From Candidatus Zhuqueibacterota bacterium (GTDB lineage Bacteria; Zhuqueibacterota; Zhuqueibacteria; Oceanimicrobiales; Oceanimicrobiaceae), in assembly GCA_029261995.1 (NCBI GenBank), contig JAJDAF010000039.1:310001-374000 (forward strand): 64,000 bases of DNA, read 5' to 3'. Made by a program: the position numbers and the translations under genes. Below are positions 27,128 through 35,694 of the stretch, piece by piece (within the stretch, counting starts at the first letter, position 1; the number at the start of each line of letters is the position of its first letter). The notes beneath the pieces were generated by a model that did no database searches, had not been told where the DNA came from, and was given only the letters and a program-made list of their open reading frames with translations.

Positions 27128-28336
27128 CTACTTAAGACGCTGGAACAGGTGAAAACCAAGGTCTGTTTTAACGACCTTGCTGACCTTGCCGACGCCGGTG
27201 TTGAGAATTGCTTGTTCAAACGCCGCCATCATATCACCTTTTTTGAAGTACCCCAATTCGCCACCTTTTGATGCCGTGTGTTCGTCCTGTGACTTGTCCA
27301 GGGCAAGCTTGGTGAAGCTGCCGCCATTATTCAGCTCGGTCAAAATAGCATCGGCCGCAGCCTGGGTCTTCACGAGAATATGGCGGGCGCGGTAGTATTC
27401 GTTATCCAATGATTTCTTAAGGTCGTCCATGTACTGGTCAGTCATTTTGACGCCATGACGTTCGGCCGCCTTGGCGTGCTGCATGGCGAGGCCATAGTCC
27501 AGAGTTTCATAGAAGGCAAACGACAGATTGTTGTGCGAGATGGCATAGTTAGGTGCGATGTCCAGTGCTTTCTTGTACCACAAGATGGATTCTTTGATAT
27601 TGCCGCTGTTCATGTAGGCAAGGCCGAGACTGTTGTAGGATTCGGCGTTGAGCGTGTCCAGCGCGATAGCTTTCTGGTGCATCTCGAAAGCCTGTTCAAA
27701 CTTGCCTTGAAAACGGTAGGTAACTCCGAGACTGTTAAGTGCGGCGACGAGCTTGGGGTTCAGCTCAAGCGCTTTCTTGAACTTCGTCTCGGCCTCATCG
27801 TGTTCTCCTTTTGCATTGTAAGCCATGCCAAGGTTTTGGTAAGCGCGGGCGTAATCGGGCTTCAACTCAACGGCCTTTTCAGCGGCTTTAATTGCCAAAT
27901 CGTTGGCGCCGACTGAATAGAGCGCATAAGCCAGATTGTTGTGCGCCTCCGGGTAGTCAGGGTCGTAGTGCAAGGCGGTTTGGTATTCCTTGACTGCACC
28001 ATTTATGTCGCCTGCGGCCAGCAATGCAGCACCAAGATTATTGTGACCCAGGGCGTTCTCAGGCTCGAATGACAGGGCACGAGCGTAGAGCGCCACAGCT
28101 TGCTTGAGCATGCCGTTGGAGTAGTACATGAAGCCAAGATTTATGTAGGATTTGGCGTAGGTTGAATCCGTTTCAACGGCGGTCTTGAGGGCGTCAACTG
28201 CCTCAGGGAACTTGCCCTGAGAGATCAACTCCATAGCCTGCTGATTCAATTCTTCCGCTGTTTGAGCGGCTAGTGTGGACGCCAGGCCAGCCAACAGACC
28301 TACCATCAGGCCATAGCGATAACATCTGGATTTCAT
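27128..28336 (-). CDS. Exported TPR protein with C-terminal parvulin domain
   Basis: 402 aa from the ATG at 28336, which has AGGAGA upstream; the longer open frame to 28498 lacks a ribosome site. An N-terminal Sec signal (YGLMVGLLAGLASTLAAQ) is followed by about eight tetratricopeptide repeats (for example YAKSYINLGFMYYSNGMLKQ, PEAHNNLAYALYSVG) to residue about 305. The end is a PpiC/parvulin peptidyl-prolyl isomerase domain: RARHILVKT, GGSFTKLALDKSQD, SKGGELGYFKKGDMM, TDLGFHLFQ. It probably acts in the periplasm as a folding factor that docks clients by its TPR array. The order is reversed relative to SurA-like chaperones, where the isomerase follows a different helical domain. Confidence 0.85.
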   Translation of the reverse strand: MKSRCYRYGLMVGLLAGLASTLAAQTAEELNQQAMELISQGKFPEAVDALKTAVETDSTYAKSYINLGFMYYSNGMLKQAVALYARALSFEPENALGHNNLGAALLAAGDINGAVKEYQTALHYDPDYPEAHNNLAYALYSVGANDLAIKAAEKAVELKPDYARAYQNLGMAYNAKGEHDEAETKFKKALELNPKLVAALNSLGVTYRFQGKFEQAFEMHQKAIALDTLNAESYNSLGLAYMNSGNIKESILWYKKALDIAPNYAISHNNLSFAFYETLDYGLAMQHAKAAERHGVKMTDQYMDDLKKSLDNEYYRARHILVKTQAAADAILTELNNGGSFTKLALDKSQDEHTASKGGELGYFKKGDMMAAFEQAILNTGVGKVSKVVKTDLGFHLFQRLK

Positions 28337-28630
28337 CATGTCTCCTGATCGATACGATGGTTTAGTGAATACCGAACCTCGACGGCGCGGTCGTGTCTTA
28401 AAAACAATAATCGTACAGTCGTTCCCAACGCGACATTGTAGGAAACGGCCTGTCTCCAGAAGATAAACGTTCAGGGAAAAACGTCGATAACTTAGCACAA
28501 TATACCCAAATAATCAAGAAAAAATCCGTGGCATCGCCGTACAGGATAGCGTTGGACATTTTGCTTGCATTTTGATAGAAACCCAACTAAATTGTTGACA
28601 AAGCAGCAACATCCACCAGCCAGAGGTTCT

Positions 28631-30418
28631 ATGAAACTCGACTACCTGGACGGGTTCAGGATGAAAAGAGCAGTCATCGCCGGCGCAAGACGCGTCATCT
28701 TGATGCAGGAAGGGTTGAATCGAATTAATGTCTTCCCCGTGCCAGACAACGATACTGGCACGAACATGGCTTTGACAATGCAATGCATTGCTGAAGGGGC
28801 CATCGACTGCCGCCGGAACGGTCTGGCTGAGATGAGCCGCTGTGTGGCCGACTCAGCACTCATGGGCGCGCGCGGCAATTCCGGGGCAATCCTGGCGCAG
28901 TTTTTCGAAGGATTGGCAGAACGATTTCAAGGCCGGCGCCGGGCAAGTTTGCAGCAATTCGGGGAAGCTGTGATCGGGGCCCGAGATTCATCCTATGATG
29001 CTTTAAACGAGCCTCGAGAAGGCACGATTCTGACCGTCATCCATGATTGGGCGGAGCGAATCCGGCACCATTGCCACCACTCTCAGGACTTTGCCGATTT
29101 GCTCAAAGAAGGCTTGCATGAGGCCGAACGTTCATTGAAAGCCACACCCATGAAGCTCAAGCTTCTGGCCAAAGCAGGAGTTGTCGATGCAGGCGGCCAG
29201 GGGTTTGTGCACATGCTTGAGGGGATCAATCAGTTTTTGCAATCAGGAAAGATTGAACGTGCGGTGGGGATCGGGGGTTCGAAAGCAACCAAAGCAAAGA
29301 TCGAAGAAGCACCCCACGAGATCAAATTCCAGTTCTGCACCGAGTGCCTGGTTGAAGGAGATGGCATTGCTCGTGGGCAACTCAGAAATAATCTCGGCAA
29401 TCATGGGAATTCTCTAATAGTCGCGGGATCAGCATCCAAAGTCCGAATTCATATTCACACCAACGAACCACAAAAAGTGTTCGAGATTGCCGGGGAGTAC
29501 GGTCGCGTCAGCAAACAAAAGTACGACGATATGCGCCTGCAGCATGTTAAGGCCCACGGCGCGGCGATTCAGGCGAAGATAGGGCTTGTCACCGATTCGT
29601 CTTGCGACTTACCGCCTGAGTTCATCATTCGGCACAACATTCAAGTGGTTCCGGTGCAACTGTCTTTCGGCAGCAAGACCTTTGTTGACCGCATCACGAT
29701 TACTCCCAAGGAGTTTTATCATTTACTTGGAAAGTCGAAACAATATCCAAAAACATCGCAACCAACACCGGGTGATTTTCGAAATACATACCAGCAGGCC
29801 TTAGACCACTACGAGCAGATGTTGTCAATTAGTCTTTCGGGAGCCGTAAGCGGTACTCTGCAAGCAGCGCAGCGAGGCGCCAGGGCGACTTCCGAAGATC
29901 GGATCACAGTGGTCGATAGCCGGACAACCAGCGTTGCCCTTGGGTTAATCGTCGCGGAGGCCGCGCAAGCGATCGAGCAAGGCTGCACGCTGGATGAAGT
30001 GAAAAAGAAAACTGATATTGCCATCGAGAATGCACGGTTTTTCATTACCTTTGCAACTGTGGAATATCTGATGAAAGGCGGCAGGTTGAGTAGAACCAGG
30101 GGTTTTCTCGCCAAGGGCCTCGACCTTAAACCCATTCTGATGCTGAACAGCAAGGGAGAGCTGGAAACCATTGCCCAAACACGGGGCCGGGGCGCAGCGT
30201 TGAAGAAGCTCATGGAGATCGTGAGCAAAGAGGCAGCCGGAAAGCGCAACTTGCGTTTCAGCATCGCGCATGCAAACGCACCGAAACGCGCAGCCTGGCT
30301 GAAACGAGAAATCAAACGGCGGTTTGAAGTCCGAGATATGATCATAACCAACGTTTCCCCCGCCCTGGGCGCCCATGCCGGCCCTGGAGCTGCGGGCGTT
30401 GCATTTTTGGGAGATTAG
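28631..30418 (+). CDS. DAK2-DegV fusion (FakA-FakB-like fatty acid kinase)
   Basis: 595 aa. The N-terminal 330 residues form a Dhak2/FakA kinase: VFPVPDNDTGTNMALTM for ATP-metal binding and ARGNSGAILAQFFEGLAE, then a middle domain with GNSLIVAGSASKVRIHIHT. Residues about 318-595 are a DegV domain, the fatty-acid carrier FakB: IGLVTDSSCDLPPEF, VVPVQLSFGSKTF, TSQPTPGDF, SISLSGAVSGT. One chain may thus bind and phosphorylate fatty acids, feeding acyl-phosphate to phospholipid synthesis. plsY follows 4 bp later, which fits: PlsY uses acyl-phosphate. ATG 28631 has AGAGG before it and is preferred to the upstream TTG at 28565. Confidence 0.88.
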   Translation: MKLDYLDGFRMKRAVIAGARRVILMQEGLNRINVFPVPDNDTGTNMALTMQCIAEGAIDCRRNGLAEMSRCVADSALMGARGNSGAILAQFFEGLAERFQGRRRASLQQFGEAVIGARDSSYDALNEPREGTILTVIHDWAERIRHHCHHSQDFADLLKEGLHEAERSLKATPMKLKLLAKAGVVDAGGQGFVHMLEGINQFLQSGKIERAVGIGGSKATKAKIEEAPHEIKFQFCTECLVEGDGIARGQLRNNLGNHGNSLIVAGSASKVRIHIHTNEPQKVFEIAGEYGRVSKQKYDDMRLQHVKAHGAAIQAKIGLVTDSSCDLPPEFIIRHNIQVVPVQLSFGSKTFVDRITITPKEFYHLLGKSKQYPKTSQPTPGDFRNTYQQALDHYEQMLSISLSGAVSGTLQAAQRGARATSEDRITVVDSRTTSVALGLIVAEAAQAIEQGCTLDEVKKKTDIAIENARFFITFATVEYLMKGGRLSRTRGFLAKGLDLKPILMLNSKGELETIAQTRGRGAALKKLMEIVSKEAAGKRNLRFSIAHANAPKRAAWLKREIKRRFEVRDMIITNVSPALGAHAGPGAAGVAFLGD

Positions 30419-30422
30419 TGCC

Positions 30423-31067
30423 ATGTATTCTATCATCGTTATCGCGCTGCTATCCTACCTGGTCGGTTCATTTCCGACGAGTATTGTCTGGGGTAGAATG
30501 ACCAGGCGGATAGACATCAGGGAGTATGGCAGCGGGAATGCGGGTGGAACAAATGCGCTTCGTGTCCTGGGGTGGCAGGCTGGTCTGATCGTCGCGATTG
30601 TCGATGTCGGCAAGGGGATGCTTGCCGCAGCTCTGATTTCCAAAATCAGAATCGATCCCGTCGCACTGGACCATGAACTCGTGCAAATCATTGCGGGTAC
30701 CTGTGCCGTCATCGGGCATATTTGGACTGTTCTGGCGCTTTTCAAGGGCGGTAAGGGCGTTGCCACAGCCGCCGGAATGCTGATAGCCATCTACCCGTGG
30801 GCCGCACTGGTCTGTGCTATCATTTTTCTGGCAATCGTGCTGACCACCCGATATGTCTCCGCGGGGTCAGTCATCGCGACTTCCTCCTTGCCTCTTGTAC
30901 TCATCGTGCTCGAACGCATGTCCGGGAGGTCGGTATCGAATTCTTTTCTGCTTTTCAGTATCCTGATTGGTGGTCTGATTTGCTTCACCCATCGAGCTAA
31001 CATTCGTCGATTGCTAGATGGCACCGAGAACCGATTCCGGAAAAATTCCGCCAAGAAAAACGCATAG
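30423..31067 (+). CDS. plsY: Acyl-phosphate:glycerol-3-phosphate acyltransferase
   Basis: Inner-membrane enzyme that makes lysophosphatidate from acyl-phosphate. Seen in 214 aa: about five to six hydrophobic helices and the PlsY motifs LVGSFPTSIVWGR, REYGSGNAGGTNALRVLG, and FKGGKGVATAAGML. The ATG at 30423 follows the FakA-FakB-like stop by 4 bp; a longer frame start at 30375 lies inside that gene and is rejected. The pairing suggests a coupled exogenous-fatty-acid route. Confidence 0.94.
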   Translation: MYSIIVIALLSYLVGSFPTSIVWGRMTRRIDIREYGSGNAGGTNALRVLGWQAGLIVAIVDVGKGMLAAALISKIRIDPVALDHELVQIIAGTCAVIGHIWTVLALFKGGKGVATAAGMLIAIYPWAALVCAIIFLAIVLTTRYVSAGSVIATSSLPLVLIVLERMSGRSVSNSFLLFSILIGGLICFTHRANIRRLLDGTENRFRKNSAKKNA

Positions 31068-31208
31068 AACCTCGTACGAGAAACAACGATAGACCACACA
31101 ATCGACCTGAGGCAACCCTGGCAATCAAAACCCACGACTTGAATGACCCCGGTTTGCGACAGTTCAACAACTGCGAATCTCACAAACAAAACGAAGAGGA
31201 GAAAATCT

Positions 31209-31910
31209 GTGTTTTGCTCAAAATGTGGTGAACAACTTAAAGAGGCAGCCAAATTCTGCCACGCGTGCGGCACTGCAGCCAAGGGCCAGGCGAAGGCTCC
31301 GGCAAACAGCCCCGGTCCGCAAATTTCTTCCCGTAGCTGGCTCCATTCCTTCGGTGTCTTTCTTTTCATTCCGATTTTTGCATTGATAATCGTTTTGCTG
31401 TTTTGGGCAAATCAGGATTCGGACGTCACCGCAGCGAATGATGGCGGACAAGAACAACAATCGGCACCGCCGGTGGATGCCGCGGCCATGGGCAATGTGC
31501 ATCAAACACTCGAACGGCTGAAAAGCCGCCTGGAGGCAAACCCGCAAGACCTGGTTGCGATTGACAGCTTGGCTGTGATGTTTTCGATCGCCGGAGGCTA
31601 TGACAGGGCCCTTGAACTCTATGAGCAGCACCTGGCTATCGAACCTGACAACAAGGATGTAAAAATAGCCCTTGCCTTGACCCACCACAATCTAAAGGAC
31701 GACAGCAAGGCTATGTCGCTGCTGCAGGAATTACTGGACAATGAACCGACCTATGCCTTCGCGCTGCACTACATGGCGGTTATTCAGGCATCCCTGCACA
31801 AACACGATGAAGCCGAAAAACACTGGCAGAAAATCATCGACAGTTACCCCGGCACTGAAATGGCCAAAATGGCAGCAAAGAACATCGCGCAACAGCATAC
31901 GGATAACTAG
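31209..31910 (+). CDS. Zinc-ribbon, membrane-anchored TPR protein
   Basis: 233 aa from a GTG at 31209, which has GAGGAG 7 nt upstream; the longer frame from 31143 has no site. The N-terminus is a double-knuckle zinc ribbon (FCSKCGEQLKEAAKFCHACG), then a Pro-rich linker, one transmembrane helix (FGVFLFIPIFALIIVLLFWA, residues about 47-66), and three to four TPR-like repeats (YDRALELYEQHLAIEPDN, YAFALHYMAVIQASLHKHDE). Topology would put the ribbon in the cytoplasm and the TPRs in the periplasm. Function unknown. Confidence 0.8.
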   Translation: MFCSKCGEQLKEAAKFCHACGTAAKGQAKAPANSPGPQISSRSWLHSFGVFLFIPIFALIIVLLFWANQDSDVTAANDGGQEQQSAPPVDAAAMGNVHQTLERLKSRLEANPQDLVAIDSLAVMFSIAGGYDRALELYEQHLAIEPDNKDVKIALALTHHNLKDDSKAMSLLQELLDNEPTYAFALHYMAVIQASLHKHDEAEKHWQKIIDSYPGTEMAKMAAKNIAQQHTDN

Positions 31911-31946
31911 CCAGGAATCTCAAACCAGTACTATTATGGAGGAGCC

Positions 31947-32363
31947 ATGCCGTCTGTCGAATTTACAGAAGCAAATGTCAGTGTCACCGCAGATGATGGT
32001 CAGGATCTCCGCAGCATTGCGGGAAAGAACAAGATTTCGGTCTACGGCGGTCCAAACAAATTTCTGAATTGTCGAGGCTTTGGCCTGTGTGGCAGCGACC
32101 GCATCAAAGTTGAACCGAAATCCGCCGTCTCACCGATGACATGGAAAGAGAAATTGCACTGTGACCCCAAGAGCGGCGTACGTCTTGCCTGTCAGGCACG
32201 TTTGGTAGATGATGCAAAAATCAGCATCGAACCCGCACTTGAGTACGCTGACGAAATGATTGGTAATCTGAAGGTTGGCGCTATGGCTCTCGTCTTTGGC
32301 GGAGGGATGTTATTCTTCGTTATCTTTATGCTGTTTGAGTTAGTTGGCAAACCTCTGTTCTGA
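31947..32363 (+). CDS. Divergent 2Fe-2S ferredoxin-like protein with C-terminal membrane helix
   Basis: 138 aa. A beta-grasp ferredoxin pattern is visible: VEFTEANVSVTADDGQDL, then LNCRGFGLCGSDRIKVEP and RLACQARLVDDAKISIEP. Cys42, Cys48 and Cys82 fall at ligand positions, but the third ligand position is Asp51 instead of Cys. Residues about 108-133 form a transmembrane helix. Members in phototrophs have a MTWKEKL-like insert as here. If a cluster binds, it would be membrane-tethered with an Asp ligand or use nearby Cys72. The ribosome site is GGAGGAG. It lies between the zinc ribbon-TPR gene and a hydrophobic gene in the same direction. Confidence 0.7.
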   Translation: MPSVEFTEANVSVTADDGQDLRSIAGKNKISVYGGPNKFLNCRGFGLCGSDRIKVEPKSAVSPMTWKEKLHCDPKSGVRLACQARLVDDAKISIEPALEYADEMIGNLKVGAMALVFGGGMLFFVIFMLFELVGKPLF

Positions 32364-32519
32364 GGTGGCCGACCGGGGTCGTTGTGATTCCGCTTTCGTG
32401 CAGATGACGGAGTCACAACGCACCCTGCGTTCTCACAGTCGTTTTTCAAGATTGCCCGCAACCCACCGCCGTCTTCGACCGTACTTTCAATCATATCCAT
32501 TTGATAGGCAGGAGGTGTC

Positions 32520-32789
32520 ATGGAGCTAACGGTTTTTCTTTTGGCAATCGCGTGCTTTCTCATCTTTTTCAAAGCACTCGGCTTTGTACTCAAAGCCAGT
32601 CTACTTGTTATCAGCATTCCCCTGCAAATCCTTGGGGCTGTATTCGGAGCGATCCTACTGGTCATCTTCATGCCGTTTGCCCTTGTTGCAGGCGTTATGA
32701 CTGCCATATTCGCACCGCTCTTTCTGCTGGGTCCTCTGCTGCCATTTATGCTCATTGCCTTCGGCGCCTACCTGCTCTCAAAACGTTAG
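32520..32789 (+). CDS. Small hydrophobic membrane protein
   Basis: 89 aa, almost entirely hydrophobic, with three likely helices (VFLLAIACFLIFFKALGFVL, LLVISIPLQILGAVFGAILL, APLFLLGPLLPFMLIAFGAY) and an SKR end. No family recognised. The ribosome site AGGAGGTGTC before the ATG is among the best in the window, so it is very likely a gene. Its stop overlaps by 4 bp the end of the convergent methyltransferase gene. Confidence 0.75.
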   Translation: MELTVFLLAIACFLIFFKALGFVLKASLLVISIPLQILGAVFGAILLVIFMPFALVAGVMTAIFAPLFLLGPLLPFMLIAFGAYLLSKR

Positions 32790-33529
32790 CTCGAAGCAAC
32801 AACCACCAGATTCGACGACTTGTCTTCGTCGAAGGGGTTGAGCGAAAGATCACCATACCATGAGACATTATGGAAACCTGTTTGACGAAAGAGGTTGTCC
32901 AACTGGTCTCGCCGCCACGGGTACAGATTCGTGCTCAACCACTGGTGCCGTGGACGGCCCTGCTCACGCTTGATAACCAAAGTATTGAATTGCAGTGAGT
33001 CTTTCTCAAAATCATAAAAGCGGACAAATGTGGCGCCATCGCCTTCGGTCACACCCACCATTCGTTCACTACTCCTCAAGATCTTAGAATAATTCAAAAC
33101 CTGTAGAATAACGACTCCAGACTGTGAGAGCAGCGAGTTAAACCCACAAAGCGTTCGCCAAACATCTTCCTCCTTAAGCAAATGCGGCAGGGTGTTCCCG
33201 AGGCATAGAATTCCATCGAACTCGCCGGAGGCGGTGTGCTCCAGATCGGTCAGCGCCGATGCAAGCAACTCAACTCGTTCACCATGGCGATGCGTGTTCG
33301 CCTTTGCTTGTGCGACCATGCCCGGAGAAACGTCCGCAGCGACCACTTGCAGGCCAAGTTTCGACAGGAGAACGGCATGTACGCCGCTGCCGCAACCGGC
33401 ATCCAAAACTCGCTTGAAGCCGAATTGCCCAACAAGACGCTCAAAGATCGGCATCTCTCTGGCCAACCGCGTCTCGAACTGAGTCATGACATCATAGTCC
33501 TGACCCAGCTTATCGTAGAAATCATCCAT
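32786..33529 (-). CDS. Class I SAM-dependent methyltransferase
   Basis: 247 aa. Motif I is VLDAGCGSGVHAVLLS, followed by VVAADVSPGMVAQAK, the acidic GEFDGILCLGNTLPHL (motif II with Asp), and a C-terminal sheet. The start MDDFYDKLGQDYDVM is usual for small-molecule or UbiE-like methyltransferases; the TTG at 33565 is less likely. The methyl acceptor is unknown. It lies alone on the minus strand. Confidence 0.87.
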   Translation of the reverse strand: MDDFYDKLGQDYDVMTQFETRLAREMPIFERLVGQFGFKRVLDAGCGSGVHAVLLSKLGLQVVAADVSPGMVAQAKANTHRHGERVELLASALTDLEHTASGEFDGILCLGNTLPHLLKEEDVWRTLCGFNSLLSQSGVVILQVLNYSKILRSSERMVGVTEGDGATFVRFYDFEKDSLQFNTLVIKREQGRPRHQWLSTNLYPWRRDQLDNLFRQTGFHNVSWYGDLSLNPFDEDKSSNLVVVASS

Positions 33530-34108
33530 TCTTACACCCGTGTTAGATTGAGCCTGTGACGGCAAATGTAAGCATCATTCCGTACAAAAACCTACAGAAA
33601 AATCCATGCCAATCAAGTGTCACGAGTTCGAATTTCACGTCGAACATTCTAATAGAACAGCCCGACTGGAGATGAGCGCATCATTGTCTTGCCATTGCGG
33701 TTTGCTGCTGGTTTGGAGGCTGGGTATGAATACCTTCTTCCGGGTAGGTGGGAAGTAATGGGGCAATGGTGGACGTCTAGCGTCATCAGGCGGCTTGTTC
33801 ACCGTTACGAGACTTCCACACGGTGACGGCACTCGATCACAAAAAAAAACCGAGTTATTACACCAAGTCGGAATTAGGGGAGTTACCGATTTCAGCGTAA
33901 TATAACTCGGTTTCTGTTCCATATTGCAACAACGATGCCAAAAGTGACCCGATTCAACATAAAGTATTATGTTAGAAAAACTTAGGTCATTCTATGAAAC
34001 AAATACAATATTCTTCCGGTGCGGTGGTGCATTTCATTCTGAACCCCCCGGTTTCAGAAGTGAACCCCTTGACTCCGAATCTGAGCCCGGGTTCGCAGGC
34101 ACCAGCGG
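33530..34108. other. 579-bp intergenic region
   Basis: No supportable gene. It contains the minus-strand terminator at 33841-33913 that would end the nucleotide-carrier transcript, followed on that strand by the upstream region of the methyltransferase. Nothing else was recognised; the 34020-34090 stretch has imperfect repeats of GAACCCC/GAGCCC without clear meaning. Confidence 0.5.
33841..33913 (-). terminator. Long-stem intrinsic terminator
   Basis: AAACCGAGTTAT (33847-33858) pairs perfectly with ATAACTCGGTTT (33902-33913). An inner pairing AGTCGG/CCGATT (one G-U) lies within the loop. Read on the minus strand, the hairpin is followed by a run of nine T residues (33849-33841), some of which extend the stem. 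It lies about 195 nt after the stop of the carrier gene at 34109. Confidence 0.65.
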
Positions 34109-35440
34109 CTACTGCTCGGCGGTCAGTCGCTTGTTCTCGCGGCCTATCCAAATGGCAAGCAGAAGCCAAACCGAAACCAGCGCCAGGTTAAAAAGCGCAA
34201 AATGCATAGTCTGAAAAGACAAGAACTTCGTGCCAACGAAGACCAGCAAAGCCGAGAGCACATCGCCGGAGCGGTGAAAGAAGGAATCGATTGCCTGCTT
34301 AGCCTTGTATTTTTCTTCTCGAGATGTGGGTAGGAAAAGGGCATGCCTGACGGTATTGTTCAGGCTGTAATCTGTCGAATTCTCGGCTGTTTTTGCCCAC
34401 CTTACGAAATTCAGGAGTGGGTAGAAGGCAAGAAACATGTACCCTCCGAATGCTATAACCGGAAGAATCAGGATAGCAATACGAATTCCGAGGTACTTGA
34501 TGATTCTCGAAACAAGAAACAGTTGAATGAGCATTACGGCGACGTTTACGATGGTAAAGAACTCAGCATAAAATTCGCCGATGTATTCCTTGATCGAAAA
34601 GCCACCAGTAACGTCCTGAGCCGCTAACTTCTCGGCTGTCTCCTGGACCGTCCGCCCGAGAATGAACTCACCGGTGGTATTCACCCAGTTGAGCAACAGA
34701 ATAAGAATCGCAATCATCAGCAAATACTTATTCTGAAAAACCAATTTGAAAGCGCCCTCCTTGCCAAGTGCATCATCGGGGGCAGCCTTCTTATCCTGGA
34801 CATCGGCCCTATGAACGCCACCTTCCCTGGTATCGACAAGTTTTACCAGTAGCAGGCTGACCAAAAGGACGCCAGCCGCGATTAGCAGGAGCGGGTACAA
34901 TCCAAAGATGTCAATCAGGAGCTTTGGCAGATAGCTGCCCGCAACCGCCCCGGCTGACCCTCCAAATGCGACGATAGCAAAAAGCCGCTTGCCTGCCTCA
35001 GGTGTATAGATGTCATTTGCGAATGACCACGCCTGCGCCACGCCCATGACGGCAAACATTCCGACCCAAACAAAAAAGATAGCACCGAGGAAAGGAATAT
35101 CGAATTGCGAGAGAAAATAGAAAGCCACCATACAGCCGGCAAAAAACACCGTTACATAGTCGATCAATCGGGTACGCGACACTTTGCTTGCAAGCCAGGC
35201 ATACCCTCGAACAGCCTGCGAAACAACCAAAACAATGGCGGCGGCCAGGTAGCTCTTCAGCTCCGCGCCACCACCGGCAAGTATCAGCGGCTCCCGTACG
35301 ACTTTGGCAATGTAATAGGAGGTCAAGACCAGGAAAACAATTAACATCAGCAAAACGGCCGTCAATCCTTCCCCGGACTTGACTTCGGCGAATAGGGCAA
35401 GGAATTTCTCCAAAATTGTTTTCTGATCGCGATTCTTCAT
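34109..35440 (-). CDS. NTT/TLC-family nucleotide (ATP/ADP-type) transporter
   Basis: 443-aa polytopic protein with about 11-12 helices. The C-terminal block AENSTDYSLNNTVRHALFLP-TSREEKYKAKQAIDSFF is the hallmark of ADP/ATP translocase-like (TLC) carriers found in plastids and intracellular bacteria and, in a divergent group, in free-living ones. KVVREPLIL near residue 50 is the N-terminal signature. True nucleotide exchange is not certain for the free-living group. The ATG at 35440 has AAAGAG upstream. It stands alone, with a terminator downstream. Confidence 0.82.
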   Translation of the reverse strand: MKNRDQKTILEKFLALFAEVKSGEGLTAVLLMLIVFLVLTSYYIAKVVREPLILAGGGAELKSYLAAAIVLVVSQAVRGYAWLASKVSRTRLIDYVTVFFAGCMVAFYFLSQFDIPFLGAIFFVWVGMFAVMGVAQAWSFANDIYTPEAGKRLFAIVAFGGSAGAVAGSYLPKLLIDIFGLYPLLLIAAGVLLVSLLLVKLVDTREGGVHRADVQDKKAAPDDALGKEGAFKLVFQNKYLLMIAILILLLNWVNTTGEFILGRTVQETAEKLAAQDVTGGFSIKEYIGEFYAEFFTIVNVAVMLIQLFLVSRIIKYLGIRIAILILPVIAFGGYMFLAFYPLLNFVRWAKTAENSTDYSLNNTVRHALFLPTSREEKYKAKQAIDSFFHRSGDVLSALLVFVGTKFLSFQTMHFALFNLALVSVWLLLAIWIGRENKRLTAEQ

Positions 35441-35694
35441 AGACAACTCTTTTCAGTTTGGTTGTACAATTCCAGTGGCCAGCTTCTCAACAATTATGAA
35501 CGGGCAAAGTATGTGAGTTAATTCCTGCCTTGATCTCAACCAGAGTCGCAGTGTAAATTCCGTGCGTCAGAAAGCGTGCTCTTGGACGAACAACACGCTC
35601 ACGGTCAGAGAAGAGGAATAGAAAGAGATCCAATCAGCTTTGGACCGACCTCCCTGTCCGGCAGTCAGATGTCACGCGGCTTGTGTGGGCGCCA

